Of a stretch of 64,000 nt of DNA, positions 17,541-26,070 are shown one piece after another (the stretch's first letter is position 1; each line of letters begins with the position of its first letter). Below the pieces are notes generated by a model. The model saw nothing but the letters and a program-made list of their open reading frames with translations, was not told where the DNA came from and ran no database searches. A program made the position numbers and the translations under genes. This DNA comes from Asaia lannensis NBRC 102526 (GTDB lineage Bacteria > Pseudomonadota > Alphaproteobacteria > Acetobacterales > Acetobacteraceae): the NCBI RefSeq assembly GCF_024054035.1, contig NZ_JAMXQU010000001.1:62001-126000 (forward strand). The letters run 5' to 3'.

Positions 17541-17904
17541 TTGACACCGACACGATAATGACCGGTTCCGGGACAGAAGAACGTGGCTAGAGGCGCGGGG
17601 TTTGGCGCGAAAGGTCGGCGTTGCGGTGCTGATGCGCAGGAGCGGACATCTTTAGCTAGTCCCGAAAATATATGAACGGGGGCAATTCGTCGCATCAGCG
17701 CTTCGGACGCGGTGGTCTTGGCCCGATGCGGGCCCAAGCCAGACCCTGTCGTGAGAAAACCCTGGCAGTGAACACGCGATGATGCTTTATAGCACGATGC
17801 TCGTGAAACGGGCATGGGTCCGTCTCACTCGCGAAGACGCGCAGGCAATGAAAACGCGAACGATAGAGGACGCCCAAACCGGCCTTTCTGCATTTTTGAT
17901 GCCT
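17541..17904. other. Intergenic region, no supported gene
   Basis: Short open frames exist on both strands, but none has a ribosome binding site plus recognisable protein features. The right part leads into the heat-shock gene promoter. Confidence 0.35.
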
Positions 17905-17933
17905 CTTGACACCATGCACGGAGTTCCCAGATT
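17905..17933 (+). promoter_or_regulatory. Candidate RpoH (sigma-32) promoter for hsp20
   Basis: CTTGACA at 17905-17911 and CCCAGATT at 17926-17933 are 14 bases apart, close to the sigma-32 consensus (CTTGAAA, then CCCCATNT). The start codon of the Hsp20 gene is about 80 bases downstream. Confidence 0.4.
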
Positions 17934-18011
17934 GAATTTGCCGGCCGCCGAAGGGGTCGGCAGACAGAACTATCAGTTTTGATCTTGTGTCCATGTTGCT
18001 CAAAGGAGGAT

Positions 18012-18500
18012 ATGGCTATGAGAGCCACCGTTGATTTTGCTCCCCTGTTCCGTTCGAGCGTGGGTTTTGACAGAATGCTCAATGCCCTTGATCTCGCCAG
18101 CCGGATTCCGACGGTCGATAACTGGCCGCCTTACGATATCGTCAAGACCGGTGAGGATGATTACCGGATTGACATGGCGGTTGCCGGACTTGCCGAGAAC
18201 GACCTTACGATCACACAGGAGCGCAATACTCTTGTCGTGACAGGACGAAAGGCGCCGGAGCCGCAAAGCGCCGCCGAATATCTCCATCGGGGTATTGCGG
18301 GCAGAGAATTCGAACGCCGCTTCGATCTGGCCGAGCATATGAAAGTCACCGATGCGCACTTCGAGAACGGACTTCTGTCCATTACCCTGAAACGTGAGAT
18401 ACCCGAAGCTATGAAGCCGCGTCGTATCGCGATTACGTCCTCTACAACACGTGCGGAGGAAGCCGTGCCCCAGATCGAGGCGCGGAAAGAGGCAGCCTGA
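18012..18500 (+). CDS. Small heat-shock protein, Hsp20/IbpA type
   Basis: Holdase chaperone of 162 residues. The alpha-crystallin domain runs from PPYDIVKTGEDDYRIDMAV to GLLSITLKREIPE, with the conserved G-L-L motif near its end and the IbpA-like EFERRFDLAEH segment. AAAGGAGG at 18001-18008 selects ATG 18012 (or the in-frame ATG 18018). It is first in a small stress cluster with a secreted protein and PsiE. Hsp20 plus PsiE recalls the transmissible locus of stress tolerance found on other mobile elements. Confidence 0.9.
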   Translation: MAMRATVDFAPLFRSSVGFDRMLNALDLASRIPTVDNWPPYDIVKTGEDDYRIDMAVAGLAENDLTITQERNTLVVTGRKAPEPQSAAEYLHRGIAGREFERRFDLAEHMKVTDAHFENGLLSITLKREIPEAMKPRRIAITSSTTRAEEAVPQIEARKEAA

Positions 18501-18516
18501 TGGCGTGACGAAAACT

Positions 18517-18546
18517 CTCCCCCGGCCATTCATCCGGCCGGGGGAG
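18517..18546 (+). terminator. Hairpin after hsp20
   Basis: An 11-base perfect stem CTCCCCCGGCC/GGCCGGGGGAG with an 8-base loop lies 17 bases after the hsp20 stop. There is no long T-run. It may end or attenuate transcription before the next gene. Confidence 0.6.
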
Positions 18547-18560
18547 AATCTCGAAAGGTC

Positions 18561-18917
18561 ATGAGCGTGAAGAGGATGAAAATATCTCTGTCGTGCGCTG
18601 CTCTGAGCTTGTCTCTACTGAGCCAGTCGGGCGCACATGCTGGTGATATTGTCCGGACGGCTGCAACATCGTTCGATGCGAGGGCGACTGAGGGAACGTC
18701 CACAATCCCCAAAACCGGGGCTCGCACTCATTACGAAGACGGCACAGGTGATATGCTGGTCGACAGCTTGAACGCAAGCCAGTTGGATCAGAACTACAAG
18801 GGGCCGGTCTATTATCCCGGACAATTCATTCCGCCGTTCTGGCCCATCGACACAGATCATCTGGCACCGTCAGGGTCAGAGACGGCGAAGAAGACGTCCT
18901 CATCGCACGGGACGTAG
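18561..18917 (+). CDS. Small predicted secreted protein
   Basis: Protein of 118 residues with a basic start and signal peptide (MKISLSCAALSLSLLSQSGAHA), cleaved before GDIVRTA. The mature part is short, polar and proline-rich near its end (YYPGQFIPPFWPIDTDH), with no domain I know. The position between hsp20 and psiE suggests an envelope stress role, which is inference. An in-frame ATG at 18576 is an alternative start. Confidence 0.55.
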   Translation: MSVKRMKISLSCAALSLSLLSQSGAHAGDIVRTAATSFDARATEGTSTIPKTGARTHYEDGTGDMLVDSLNASQLDQNYKGPVYYPGQFIPPFWPIDTDHLAPSGSETAKKTSSSHGT

Positions 18918-18927
18918 TGGGGATTGA

Positions 18928-18956
18928 GTAAAGGCGGCGTTATAGACCGCCTTTAC
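18928..18956. terminator. Bidirectional terminator-like hairpin
   Basis: Perfect arms GTAAAGGCGG and CCGCCTTTAC around a 9-base loop sit between the convergent secreted-protein and psiE genes, so it can serve both. Confidence 0.7.
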
Positions 18957-18965
18957 CTCGATTCT

Positions 18966-19523
18966 TCAGGATGAAGACCGTTCAGGCTCACAGCGGGCCG
19001 CAGGATTATCTTCGAGATGCGCCTGTTCCCTGGCATCGCGCGCGACACGCGCATCCTGCTCGCGGACCAGCCAGTAGACGATGCCCAGCGCAAGAACACC
19101 CGCCGAGAGAGCGAACAGTTCCATGGCAGTCACATCATGCAGATCCAGCAGGATGAATTTGCGGGCAATCGCCAGGAGGGCGATCAGGACGATGGTCCGC
19201 ACCCGGATGACGTTCTCATGCTGGGCAAGAACGACCAGCAGGGAGTGTTTGAACTCAAGAGCGATGATAACAGTAAAGATTGCGCCAAAAATCGCCTGGA
19301 AGGTCGTCTGGTTGATCGGATCGATTCCGACATCGACGACCAGATGCCATACCGCGCCGATCAGATGAATCGTCGCGATGGCGGTGACCAGCATGATGAG
19401 CGCAATCAGGGTCAGAATGATCGCCTGTTCAAAACCCTCGTAGAATGTCAGGCCCCTGAACAGCTTGATGAAGCGGGACCAGTCCCTGCTCTGCCAGGAA
19501 CGTTTCATGGAGAGGTCTTCCAT
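18966..19523 (-). CDS. psiE: PsiE-family phosphate-starvation-inducible membrane protein
   Basis: Protein of 185 residues with four hydrophobic helices (AIILTLIALIMLVTAIATI, FQAIFGAIFTVIIAL, VRTIVLIALLAIARKFILL, LFALSAGVLALGIVYWLV). ALEFKHSLL and RKFILLDL match the PsiE family. The frame reaches GTG 19562, but ATG 19523 has a better ribosome site. Its function is not established; it recurs in mobile heat-tolerance loci beside hsp20, as here. The last 30 residues are charged. Confidence 0.85.
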   Translation of the reverse strand: MEDLSMKRSWQSRDWSRFIKLFRGLTFYEGFEQAIILTLIALIMLVTAIATIHLIGAVWHLVVDVGIDPINQTTFQAIFGAIFTVIIALEFKHSLLVVLAQHENVIRVRTIVLIALLAIARKFILLDLHDVTAMELFALSAGVLALGIVYWLVREQDARVARDAREQAHLEDNPAARCEPERSSS

Positions 19524-19562
19524 AGCCGTTTTCCCATCTATTAATTGCGTTATAGTTCCCAC

Positions 19563-19877
19563 GTCCTGGGTCTGGTTTTTCTTTTAGTGATGGAGAATGT
19601 CCCCATGCAGGACACGTTACGGATCATGGGCGCTCACCGCCCGTTCGAACCGCCTCCGCTGCTTCCTTCTCGGGAGAAGAAACAGCGCTCGCGTCCGGCG
19701 CACATCCGGGTCAGAGCCGGTGCCAGCATGGCAGACGACAGGACAATGTTCTGGCATGGTCTCACACGGCCTTTGGCAAGGCCGATGTCAGCTGGTTTTC
19801 GAGGTCTCCCAACGACCGCGACCAGCCCAAGGCCTTGTCCATGTGCGTGCGGTCAGCGCCAGGCAGGAGTTTTCGGA
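19563..19877. other. Region without a convincing gene
   Basis: A plus-strand frame is open across this stretch, but it has no signal, domain or good ribosome site and runs antisense into the next gene cluster. I leave it unannotated. Confidence 0.35.
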
Positions 19878-20087
19878 TCACGGCGACGGTCGTCCCTTCC
19901 GGATCTGACGCGGTTTTCCAGCGAGAAACCCGATCGTAAATCCGGCGATCGGCCGCCCGACGCCGTTATATCCTTGGTCTTTTTCCTGGTCGCTGAGATG
20001 GTCGGCCAAGAAGACCGCCAGATTTGTGCCGATCTGAACGGTCGAAAGCGACTTAATTCTGTTCGGCCTGTCCGTGTGAAGAGTCAT
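19878..20087 (-). CDS. Micro-ORF coupled to the STN-domain gene
   Basis: A 69-residue frame whose ATG overlaps the stop of the STN-domain gene (ATGA overlap), the usual sign of translational coupling. The sequence has a polar start (MTLHTDRPNRIKSL), a mildly hydrophobic stretch (QIGTNLAVFLADHL), a glycine-rich stretch (IAGFTIGFLAG) and a basic tail. I do not recognise it. It could be a small membrane partner of the STN protein. Confidence 0.45.
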   Translation of the reverse strand: MTLHTDRPNRIKSLSTVQIGTNLAVFLADHLSDQEKDQGYNGVGRPIAGFTIGFLAGKPRQIRKGRPSP

Positions 20088-20551
20088 GATGCAGTCCTCA
20101 GGCCGGGGCGCGCGTGGCCCGATGTTAGAGCCGTCGCATCCAGAGGGCTGACGCTTAAGCCCGAAACAGTGGCGGTGACGTCGACATGCACGGACCCGAA
20201 CAGATGCAGGAGGGCGGCCTGAGGCGTATAGGCACCCTTGACGGCTGCCGAGGTCCGGCCATCCATAAGGATTGGGTCGACAAGGACCGGGCACCCGGTC
20301 TGCTGGCCCAATATCTCGATGGCGCGGGCCAGTGGCATGGATGGAATGTTTACCGGCTGCTTTTCTGTCTCGCACGACAGCACATCATGCGGCGCATGAG
20401 CCGATGCCTGCGAGGCCATTCCGACCAGCAGCATGAGGACGAGACCCACAGCAACGTGTGGTCTCTCCCTCTGCCGAAGGCGCCGAGGTTGCTTGGCCGT
20501 CTGTTCCGCTCGCTCCGTCTCTCCGGCGGAATGCGACCAAACTGGCCCCAT
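20084..20551 (-). CDS. Stand-alone STN (secretin/TonB N-terminal) domain protein
   Basis: About 155 residues. A hydrophobic export segment (VAVGLVLMLLVGMASQASA) precedes one STN domain: VNIPSMPLARAIEILGQQTGCPV, then KGAYTPQAALLHLFGS. STN domains normally sit at the front of FecA-type receptors or secretins, where they contact an anti-sigma factor or the inner-membrane machinery. Here the domain ends the protein. It could be a receptor fragment or a genuine free-standing partner. The coupled ORF behind it favours a real gene. The start is uncertain because the frame is open to 20872. Confidence 0.6.
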   Translation of the reverse strand: MGPVWSHSAGETERAEQTAKQPRRLRQRERPHVAVGLVLMLLVGMASQASAHAPHDVLSCETEKQPVNIPSMPLARAIEILGQQTGCPVLVDPILMDGRTSAAVKGAYTPQAALLHLFGSVHVDVTATVSGLSVSPLDATALTSGHARPGLRTAS

Positions 20552-20792
20552 CGTCCCAAGTGAACAGGGCACGGGAGGATGGTTATTCCAATAGTACTGA
20601 AGCGCCTTCAGGTTGAGAAACTGGATAAAACTCGACATCTCCCTATTCTCCCTGCTTTCAACCTCACCTTCAGAGACGCGGGGCCTCCGATGGAAGGCCC
20701 GGCTCCACCCTCTCATTCGTGCGGTCGTTCCAGAAAAGATGGCGCTTCCGCTCGGAGAAGGCGTTTCTGATCTAACCGGCGCGGTCAGTGCC

Positions 20793-21062
20793 TTACGCCG
20801 CGACCGGAACTGGCGGTGCGGCTCTTGCCCGCATGGGGAGACGGAACGCGAGATCAGAGGCCAGGGGATCACACCCGGCAGGGGCGACCGCGCCCGCCTG
20901 GACCAGGCGTTCCAGCGTGGAGCGAAGTCTGATCCCCGGTATACCGGTATGGGCCACCAGAGATGTTAGCGTCACGCCACGTCCGTCATGACCGAGGCGG
21001 CGGAGCACGGAGAGGGCACGCGGAGCGAGCGGATCGTCTCCGAAAAGGGCGCGCGTTACCAT
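20793..21062 (-). CDS. Small winged-helix-like protein
   Basis: Protein of 89 residues. The segment LSVLRRLGHDGRGVTLTSLVAHTGIPGIRLRSTLERLVQAG looks like the helix-turn-helix of IclR/MarR-type winged helices. The frame is open to 21158 from a GTG, but ATG 21062 follows GAGGGAGG at 8 bases. It lies upstream of the STN gene on the same strand and may regulate it. Confidence 0.5.
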   Translation of the reverse strand: MVTRALFGDDPLAPRALSVLRRLGHDGRGVTLTSLVAHTGIPGIRLRSTLERLVQAGAVAPAGCDPLASDLAFRLPMRARAAPPVPVAA

Positions 21063-21459
21063 GATACGCCTCCCTCTAGTCGGTTGCGCCATCTCCGAGC
21101 GGCTGTGCGCAAGGAGCGGCGATAGCGGGAATAAAGTCCTTTCAGTGTCGACATCCACATCCTCCGATTAAAGCAACATGGATTTCAGTTGTCTGGCTCA
21201 CAGAGCCTATGCCGGACCCGATGGCCTCCAGCGAAAGCAAGATTGGAAGAGATGCTTGCCTCGTCAAGAGGGTACGAAATGCAGATTCTTTTCATAAATA
21301 AGTTTATTATTTTTATTTGCATTTATTTTCTGTGGCGGTGTTGTAGACAGAAATTACATGGGTTTTGTTGATTTTCGTTAACCGTCATAGCGATGATCGC
21401 AGAAAATCAATATATTTTATTTCTATGATGGTGGCTCGGGGTTTTCCGGCCACCATCTG
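21063..21459. other. AT-rich intergenic region
   Basis: No gene seen. Bases 21280-21350 are strongly AT-rich compared with the surroundings. A 9-base stem (GATGGTGGC/GCCACCATC) near 21427-21457 lies directly beside the IS630 end. Confidence 0.4.
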
Positions 21460-21733
21460 TCTAGAGCGTTTTCTGCGCGGATAGAATCGACAGGGATTCC
21501 TAATCTGGCGGTGATCTGATTCAATATGACGGCCGTGAAGCGCGCGGCCGGGTCGGTCGGTGTCAGCTTCTTCGGTACGACGGGCGTCGAAGCGCCGAAC
21601 GCGACATCGTCCAGCGTTTCTAGAGCGTTTTCCTCTCAATCTGGCTTGTATCCAGCGGCGGTGAAGAAGTTGGCGCATTCTGCGGGCGCGACCTGATTGA
21701 TGAGTTTGCCGATCCTGTCCCAAAGCCCGTCTC
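21460..21733. mobile_element. IS630-family fragments left of the IS6 element
   Basis: TCTAGAGCGTTTTC, an IS630 terminal sequence, appears near 21459 and again near 21612. The second copy starts a reverse-orientation 3' end that matches 22,690-22,826 with a few base differences, so it is a separate IS630 copy. It is cut at 21733 by the IS6 end. Confidence 0.65.
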
Positions 21734-22529
21734 GGTGATGTCACGTTAACTGACGGGGGTTAGCCAAAGCCCGTGGAAGGGATATTCAGATGCTGAGAGC
21801 GGTTACGCTGCTCCATTGAGCGAAGGCGCTGATCCGATGGATGTGGCGCGAAAGAGCGGTGGTGATGGAGGCAGGTGGAACAAAGAGATTGCGGATGGCT
21901 GAGAAGACGGACACGAAACGCTGGCATCCGCCTGGTGAACGGAAGTGCTGCATAATGCGTTCGCGTTTTCGCAAGGGAAGATGGTTGTTCTCTGCCCGGT
22001 TGTTCAGCCCCTTGTGCGAGAGGTGCCCTACGGAAAGACGCATTCTGCGTCTGGCTGCTCCATAGGATTTCAGCTTGTCGGTGATCAGGCGACCGGGGCG
22101 CACCCCCTGCTGTTTTAAAAGCCGGGTCAGTAGACGCCTTGCTGCCTTGGTGTTCCGACGGGTCTGCAGGATCTCGTCGAGAACATAACCGTCCTGATCG
22201 ACTGCCCGCCACAGCCAGTGAGGCTGGCCACGGATCACGATCCGCACTTCGTCCAGATGCCAAATATCATCCGGTCTTGCCGCCTTGCGTCGCAGGGAGC
22301 GAGCGTAAGCTGTGCCAAACTTCAGGCTCCAGCGACGGATCGTCTCATACGAAACCACGATCCCCCGCTCGAGCAGCATCTCCTCCACAAGACGAAAGCT
22401 CAGGGGAAAGCGGAAATAGAGCCACACCGCATGCGCTATCAGTCCACGCGGAAATCGATGCCGTTTGTAGCTCACACATAACGCTCTCATCGTCAGCGTC
22501 TAACACGCCGCACTTAACGTGACATCACC
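21734..22529 (-). mobile_element. IS6-family insertion sequence
   Basis: A 796-base element bounded by GGTGATGTCACGTTAA (21734-21749) and TTAACGTGACATCACC (22514-22529), perfect 16-base inverted repeats. It encodes one transposase. The flanks (CCCGTCTC and CCCCGGCG) are not an 8-base duplication, so the copy has taken part in a rearrangement. Confidence 0.9.
21786..22490 (-). CDS. IS6-family transposase
   Basis: DDE transposase of 234 residues. Catalytic residues lie in WHLDEVRI (first Asp), LITDKLKSYG (second Asp) and NRAENNHLPLRKRER (Glu). The N-terminal RHRFPRGLIAHAVWLYFRFPLS and YETIRRW segments are typical of IS6/IS26 proteins. No frameshift is seen, so it should be active. IS6 elements move by cointegration and often invert or delete neighbouring DNA, which fits the inverted IS630 pieces on either side. 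Confidence 0.92.
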   Translation of the reverse strand: MRALCVSYKRHRFPRGLIAHAVWLYFRFPLSFRLVEEMLLERGIVVSYETIRRWSLKFGTAYARSLRRKAARPDDIWHLDEVRIVIRGQPHWLWRAVDQDGYVLDEILQTRRNTKAARRLLTRLLKQQGVRPGRLITDKLKSYGAARRRMRLSVGHLSHKGLNNRAENNHLPLRKRERIMQHFRSPGGCQRFVSVFSAIRNLFVPPASITTALSRHIHRISAFAQWSSVTALSI

Positions 22530-22826
22530 CCCCGGCGACATCGTCGTCATGGACAATCTCGGCTCGCACAAGGGGCCGGGCGTGCAGGCGGCGATCGAGG
22601 CCGCCGGAGCCAGCCTGCGGTTCCTGCCGCCCTACAACCCGGACTTCAACCCGATCGAGATGGCGTTTTCCAAACTCAAGGCCCATCTCCGCCGCGCCGC
22701 CGAACGCACCCGAGACGGGCTTTGGAACAGGATCGGCAAACTCATCGATCAGGTCGCGCCCGCAGAATGCGCCAACTTCTTCACCGCCGCTGGATACGAG
22801 CCAGATTGAGAGGAAAACGCTCTAGA
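22530..22826 (+). pseudogene. IS630-family transposase, C-terminal half
   Basis: The remaining frame encodes the end of an IS630 DDE transposase: [11 protein letters not shown] with the second Asp, [12 protein letters not shown] with the Glu, and KLKAHLRR. Translation into it begins within the IS6 end, so the N-terminal half is lost. The element ends at GGAAAACGCTCTAGA, which touches the stop codon of the neighbouring LysR gene. Confidence 0.85.
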
Positions 22827-23724
22827 TGTTTCTAACGAGCAGGGTTAATCGCTCTCTCACCCATCGCTGCACCGGATGCGTCGTAGTTCGGTCATGCCAA
22901 AGCAACGCTAGTTCGAAACCTGGTACACTGATCGGCGGATTGAGAACCTGCAGCCGCCCTCTTTCCTCACGGACAATTCGCGCTGGCACGACTGCGATCA
23001 TATCAGAGTTCGCGACGATCCGGGGAACGATAAGGAAGCCCGGGGTGGAGAGCACAACACGTCGTGAGCGGCCCATAGCTTCGAGAACAGTATCGGTGGG
23101 TCCGGCGAAGCCCCCCCCGTCGGGTGATACGATGATGTGATCAAGACAGCAAAACAGGTCGAGATCGATAGTGCTCTTGATATGAGGGTGCCCGTTTCGC
23201 GCAATCAGAACATAGTCTTCACGACAAAACGCACGCATCCGCAACTGCCCTGGCTCCACTTGCGGCAGGTCTATGGCGAGATCAACCACTCCGCGCTCCA
23301 TCTGGCTGTGCAGCGCCGTGAGGTCGAGGTTGAGCCACGCAATACGAAGACCAGGCGCTTCGCGCCGTAAGATATGGACCAACGGCAGGAGCAGGGCGCT
23401 TTGCGTGTAATCGCTGGCTGCAACACGGATGGTGCCCTTCGCCCGGGATGGATCAAATGCAGTGTCTGTTGCCACGACTTGGCGGACGGCTTCGAGTGCC
23501 TCGTGTAAACGCGGCTGTAATTCCAGCGCTTTCTGTGTCGGCACCATCCCGCGTTGCTTCGGAATTAGCAGCGGATCGTCGAAGATGTCGCGTAAGCGTG
23601 ACAAGCGCGTCGACAGTGCAGGCTGGCTCATGTTCAATCGCCGAGCAGCACGGGTGACATTTCTCTCGGCCAGCAGCGTGTCGAGAGTAACAAGCAGATT
23701 AAAGTCGAGCCGGCTCGTATCCAT
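22822..23724 (-). CDS. LysR-family regulator, NodD-like
   Basis: Regulator of about 300 residues with an N-terminal winged helix (LDFNLLVTLDTLLAERNVTRAARRLNMSQPALSTRLSRLR) and a C-terminal effector domain. The frame is open to 23787, but ATG 23724 gives the normal start (MDTSRLDFNLL). The divergent gene is a quinone reductase, the usual arrangement for a LysR regulator and its target. The stop codon lies in the TCTAGA where the IS630 remnant ends, so the last residues may have been changed by the insertion. Confidence 0.88.
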   Translation of the reverse strand: MDTSRLDFNLLVTLDTLLAERNVTRAARRLNMSQPALSTRLSRLRDIFDDPLLIPKQRGMVPTQKALELQPRLHEALEAVRQVVATDTAFDPSRAKGTIRVAASDYTQSALLLPLVHILRREAPGLRIAWLNLDLTALHSQMERGVVDLAIDLPQVEPGQLRMRAFCREDYVLIARNGHPHIKSTIDLDLFCCLDHIIVSPDGGGFAGPTDTVLEAMGRSRRVVLSTPGFLIVPRIVANSDMIAVVPARIVREERGRLQVLNPPISVPGFELALLWHDRTTTHPVQRWVRERLTLLVRNI

Positions 23725-23836
23725 ACCGTGGATACCAGCACATAGAATATTTGATTTCAAGAATGACGAGCAGGCTCCTAACTTCAAGGCGAACGGTCGA
23801 AAGCCGCCTCTTCCACTTCTTGTTCAGGATCGCCGT

Positions 23837-24682
23837 ATGAGCAACGTTCTGATTGTCCATGCCCATTCCGAAGCCCAGTCACTCACCAGTTCCTTGAAGA
23901 ACCTTGCGGTTGAGACACTGACCGCGCAGGGCCATCAGGTAGAGGTTTCGGACCTGTATGCCATGCACTGGAAGGCTGTCGCCGACGCAGCTGATTTCCC
24001 AACGCGTAAGAACGCCGACAGGCTGCATTATGCATCTGAATCGGGTAACGCCTTTGCAACGGGCACGCAGCCCGCTGACGTCGTGGCCGAGCAACAGAAG
24101 CTACTGTGGGCGGATGCGGTTATTCTCACCTTCCCGCTGTGGTGGTACAGCACGCCGGCGATCCTAAAAGGCTGGGTCGAGCGCGTCTATGCGCTTGGCT
24201 TCGCCTACGGTGTCGGTGAGCACGGTGGAGAGCGCTGGGGTGACCGCTTCGGCGAAGGGACGCTCGCCGGGCGGCGGGCGATGGTTGTCGTCAACATTGG
24301 GGGTCGCGAGCCGCACTATAGTGAACGCGGCGTGAATGGCCGTCTGGATGAGATCCTGTGGCCCATTCAGCATGGGCAGCTCTTTTATCCGGGTATGGCG
24401 GTCATGGAGCCCTTCCCGGTTTATCAAAGTGACCGCATGTCGAAAGAGCGTTGGCTCGAAGTCGCCGCCGCCTTCAAGGTCCGGATGGAAAATCTCTTCA
24501 CCGACACGCCGATCCCGTATCGCACTCAAAATGGCGGCCACTACGACGGCCAGCAAGTGCTCAAGCCCGGTCTTGGTGGTGATGAGACAGGTGTGCGGAT
24601 CCATCTGGTGCAGCCTGGCGATCCCAATGAGGATCTCGGTGCGTCCCGAACGGATACTGCCGAAGTAGCCAGCTACATTTGA
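23837..24682 (+). CDS. NAD(P)H-dependent quinone reductase, flavodoxin-like
   Basis: Protein of 281 residues of the NQO1/MdaB type. The flavin-binding start MSNVLIVHAHSEAQSLTSSL and FPLWWYSTPAILKGWVERV are typical. Such enzymes reduce quinones or related compounds by two electrons, avoiding radicals. The frame is open far upstream, but ATG 23837 gives the family start. It is divergent from the LysR gene with 112 bases between, so induction by a quinone-like effector is likely. The C-terminal 50 residues are an extension without a match I know. Confidence 0.85.
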   Translation: MSNVLIVHAHSEAQSLTSSLKNLAVETLTAQGHQVEVSDLYAMHWKAVADAADFPTRKNADRLHYASESGNAFATGTQPADVVAEQQKLLWADAVILTFPLWWYSTPAILKGWVERVYALGFAYGVGEHGGERWGDRFGEGTLAGRRAMVVVNIGGREPHYSERGVNGRLDEILWPIQHGQLFYPGMAVMEPFPVYQSDRMSKERWLEVAAAFKVRMENLFTDTPIPYRTQNGGHYDGQQVLKPGLGGDETGVRIHLVQPGDPNEDLGASRTDTAEVASYI

Positions 24683-26054
24683 GCTCAACGCAAGTAAGCG
24701 CGTCGTCTCATGGCGCGGACAGTTGGAAAAAAGATCTACCAGTAGTCGAGTGTGACTGTACCCCATTCTGCGCATCGGAGGTCTCCATATCCATCGCGGA
24801 ATATGGAGATCAACCAGATGGACTAGGTGTGGCGCTGGGATATTGCCTGTATCTCGACGCAAAAGGGACCTCTTTGCCTAATGGCGATCATAACTAGGCA
24901 ACCCGCAAGGTGGTGTACCGGCGGTTTTCGCACACAATGGCTGACGAATTTCGCATTGAGACGCACTGGAAGTCTCTGATCCGCTACGACGCACCGAAGA
25001 TCTTCGATACGGACTCGGGCTCACAATTTACGACACCTCGGTTCAGAAACGTGCATCAGCGAAAACGAGAGCAACCGCAGGCCGGAGGAACGCCTGATGA
25101 GAAGGGTCATGATACGTCAGCAGCAACGAAACGGGCCATACGACCGTATCCATAGATCGCATAGCAGGACCACAATACTGTCCGAACGGATGGGTTGACC
25201 TCATACTGCAATAGTCGAGTGCTGTATGTGGCGGACGTACGTGACCGTGAAGGGATGCGGATGTCACGCGTGAGTAGGACCAACCAATCATTCGAAGCGA
25301 AGACAACAACCAATGCTGCGCCGTTCAATACTCGTTTGAACAGCCGTCGTGGTTTGTCGGCCCGTAGCGTTTTTTGGCGTGCCGGGGGCTTCGCCTTGCA
25401 ACCTGCTGGTTGACCGGAGACGGCTTAATAAATGGCTGACTAGCACATCTCCGGCCAAAATGCCTGCTTCCATCCAGAGCTATGAACATGCTGATCAGGC
25501 GAACGTAATCTGATCCGCCTCTGCATGAAGTTCCTGCCAGACGGATCAGACGGATATCAAGCTCTCCCTGGTGATAATCGTTGCATTGGAGAGATTTGAG
25601 ATCGTAACTTTGGCCTTGTTTTTGACAACGTCCAAGGATGCCTGATTGAGGGGAGCCTGCGTCCTCGACCATGAGGCCGTGTCAAACCTTCGTTCGTCAC
25701 GAAGGAGCGGGATAAATCTCCCGCGAGACAGTTGTTTTGATCGGACGCAAGCGTTTCCTAGCCGCGCAGCATGCCTGTAGCCCGCTCGCCATGCAAGAAC
25801 GTTCGAGTATCCTTCCTACCAGGCCAATACTTTCATAATCAAAATCAGCTTATGAAGCGAACCAACAAATAAGTCGTTGACTCAAACATAGGATGAATTG
25901 CAAGAATGGGCGTCGCCGACGGCTCCATCCGTTCAGATCTGATTTGCGTCACTCTAGTCAGAGCCCTGGGAATGAGGGCTCAGTTCACCACCCGCCCATT
26001 GCAGTGAACGCGAAGAACACCGTCGGACGCACCGATATCAAAAGACTGTTTTCC
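24683..26054. other. 1.4 kb with only a transposase fossil
   Basis: Around 24,990-25,045 the plus strand encodes APKIFDTDSGSQFTTPRF, the DDE core of an IS3-type transposase (usually IFNTDQGSQFTS), with no intact frame on either side. The rest shows short random frames only. CATAGGATGAATTG at 25887-25900 recurs near 33,484. Confidence 0.55.
25887..25900 (+). repeat. 14-base repeat, left copy
   Basis: CATAGGATGAATTG here and at 33484-33497 are identical and in the same orientation. The two copies bracket the acyltransferase/kinase genes together with the GntR and LysR regulators. Confidence 0.6.
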
Positions 26055-26070
26055 GAAGAGGTTAGTGCCA

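Noticed and set aside
17695-18003. Frames on both strands upstream of hsp20.
   Set aside because: No start signal, domain or codon pattern supports either. The region better fits a promoter.
19545-20222. Long plus-strand frame of 225 codons.
   Set aside because: It has no ribosome site or known feature and runs antisense to the STN gene and its coupled ORF, which have real protein features.
21423-21612. A minus-strand frame resembling the C-terminus of a gene (ARLGIPVDSIRAENAL), with a similar plus-strand frame at 62,797-62,985.
   Set aside because: Both similar stretches end in the IS630 terminal sequence AAAACGCTCTA, so the resemblance is that of two IS630 ends, not of a protein family.
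26065-26070. GTG 26065 as start of the acyltransferase-like gene.
   Set aside because: The ribosome site GAAGAGG at 26055-26061 is 9 bases from ATG 26071 and only 3 from the GTG.
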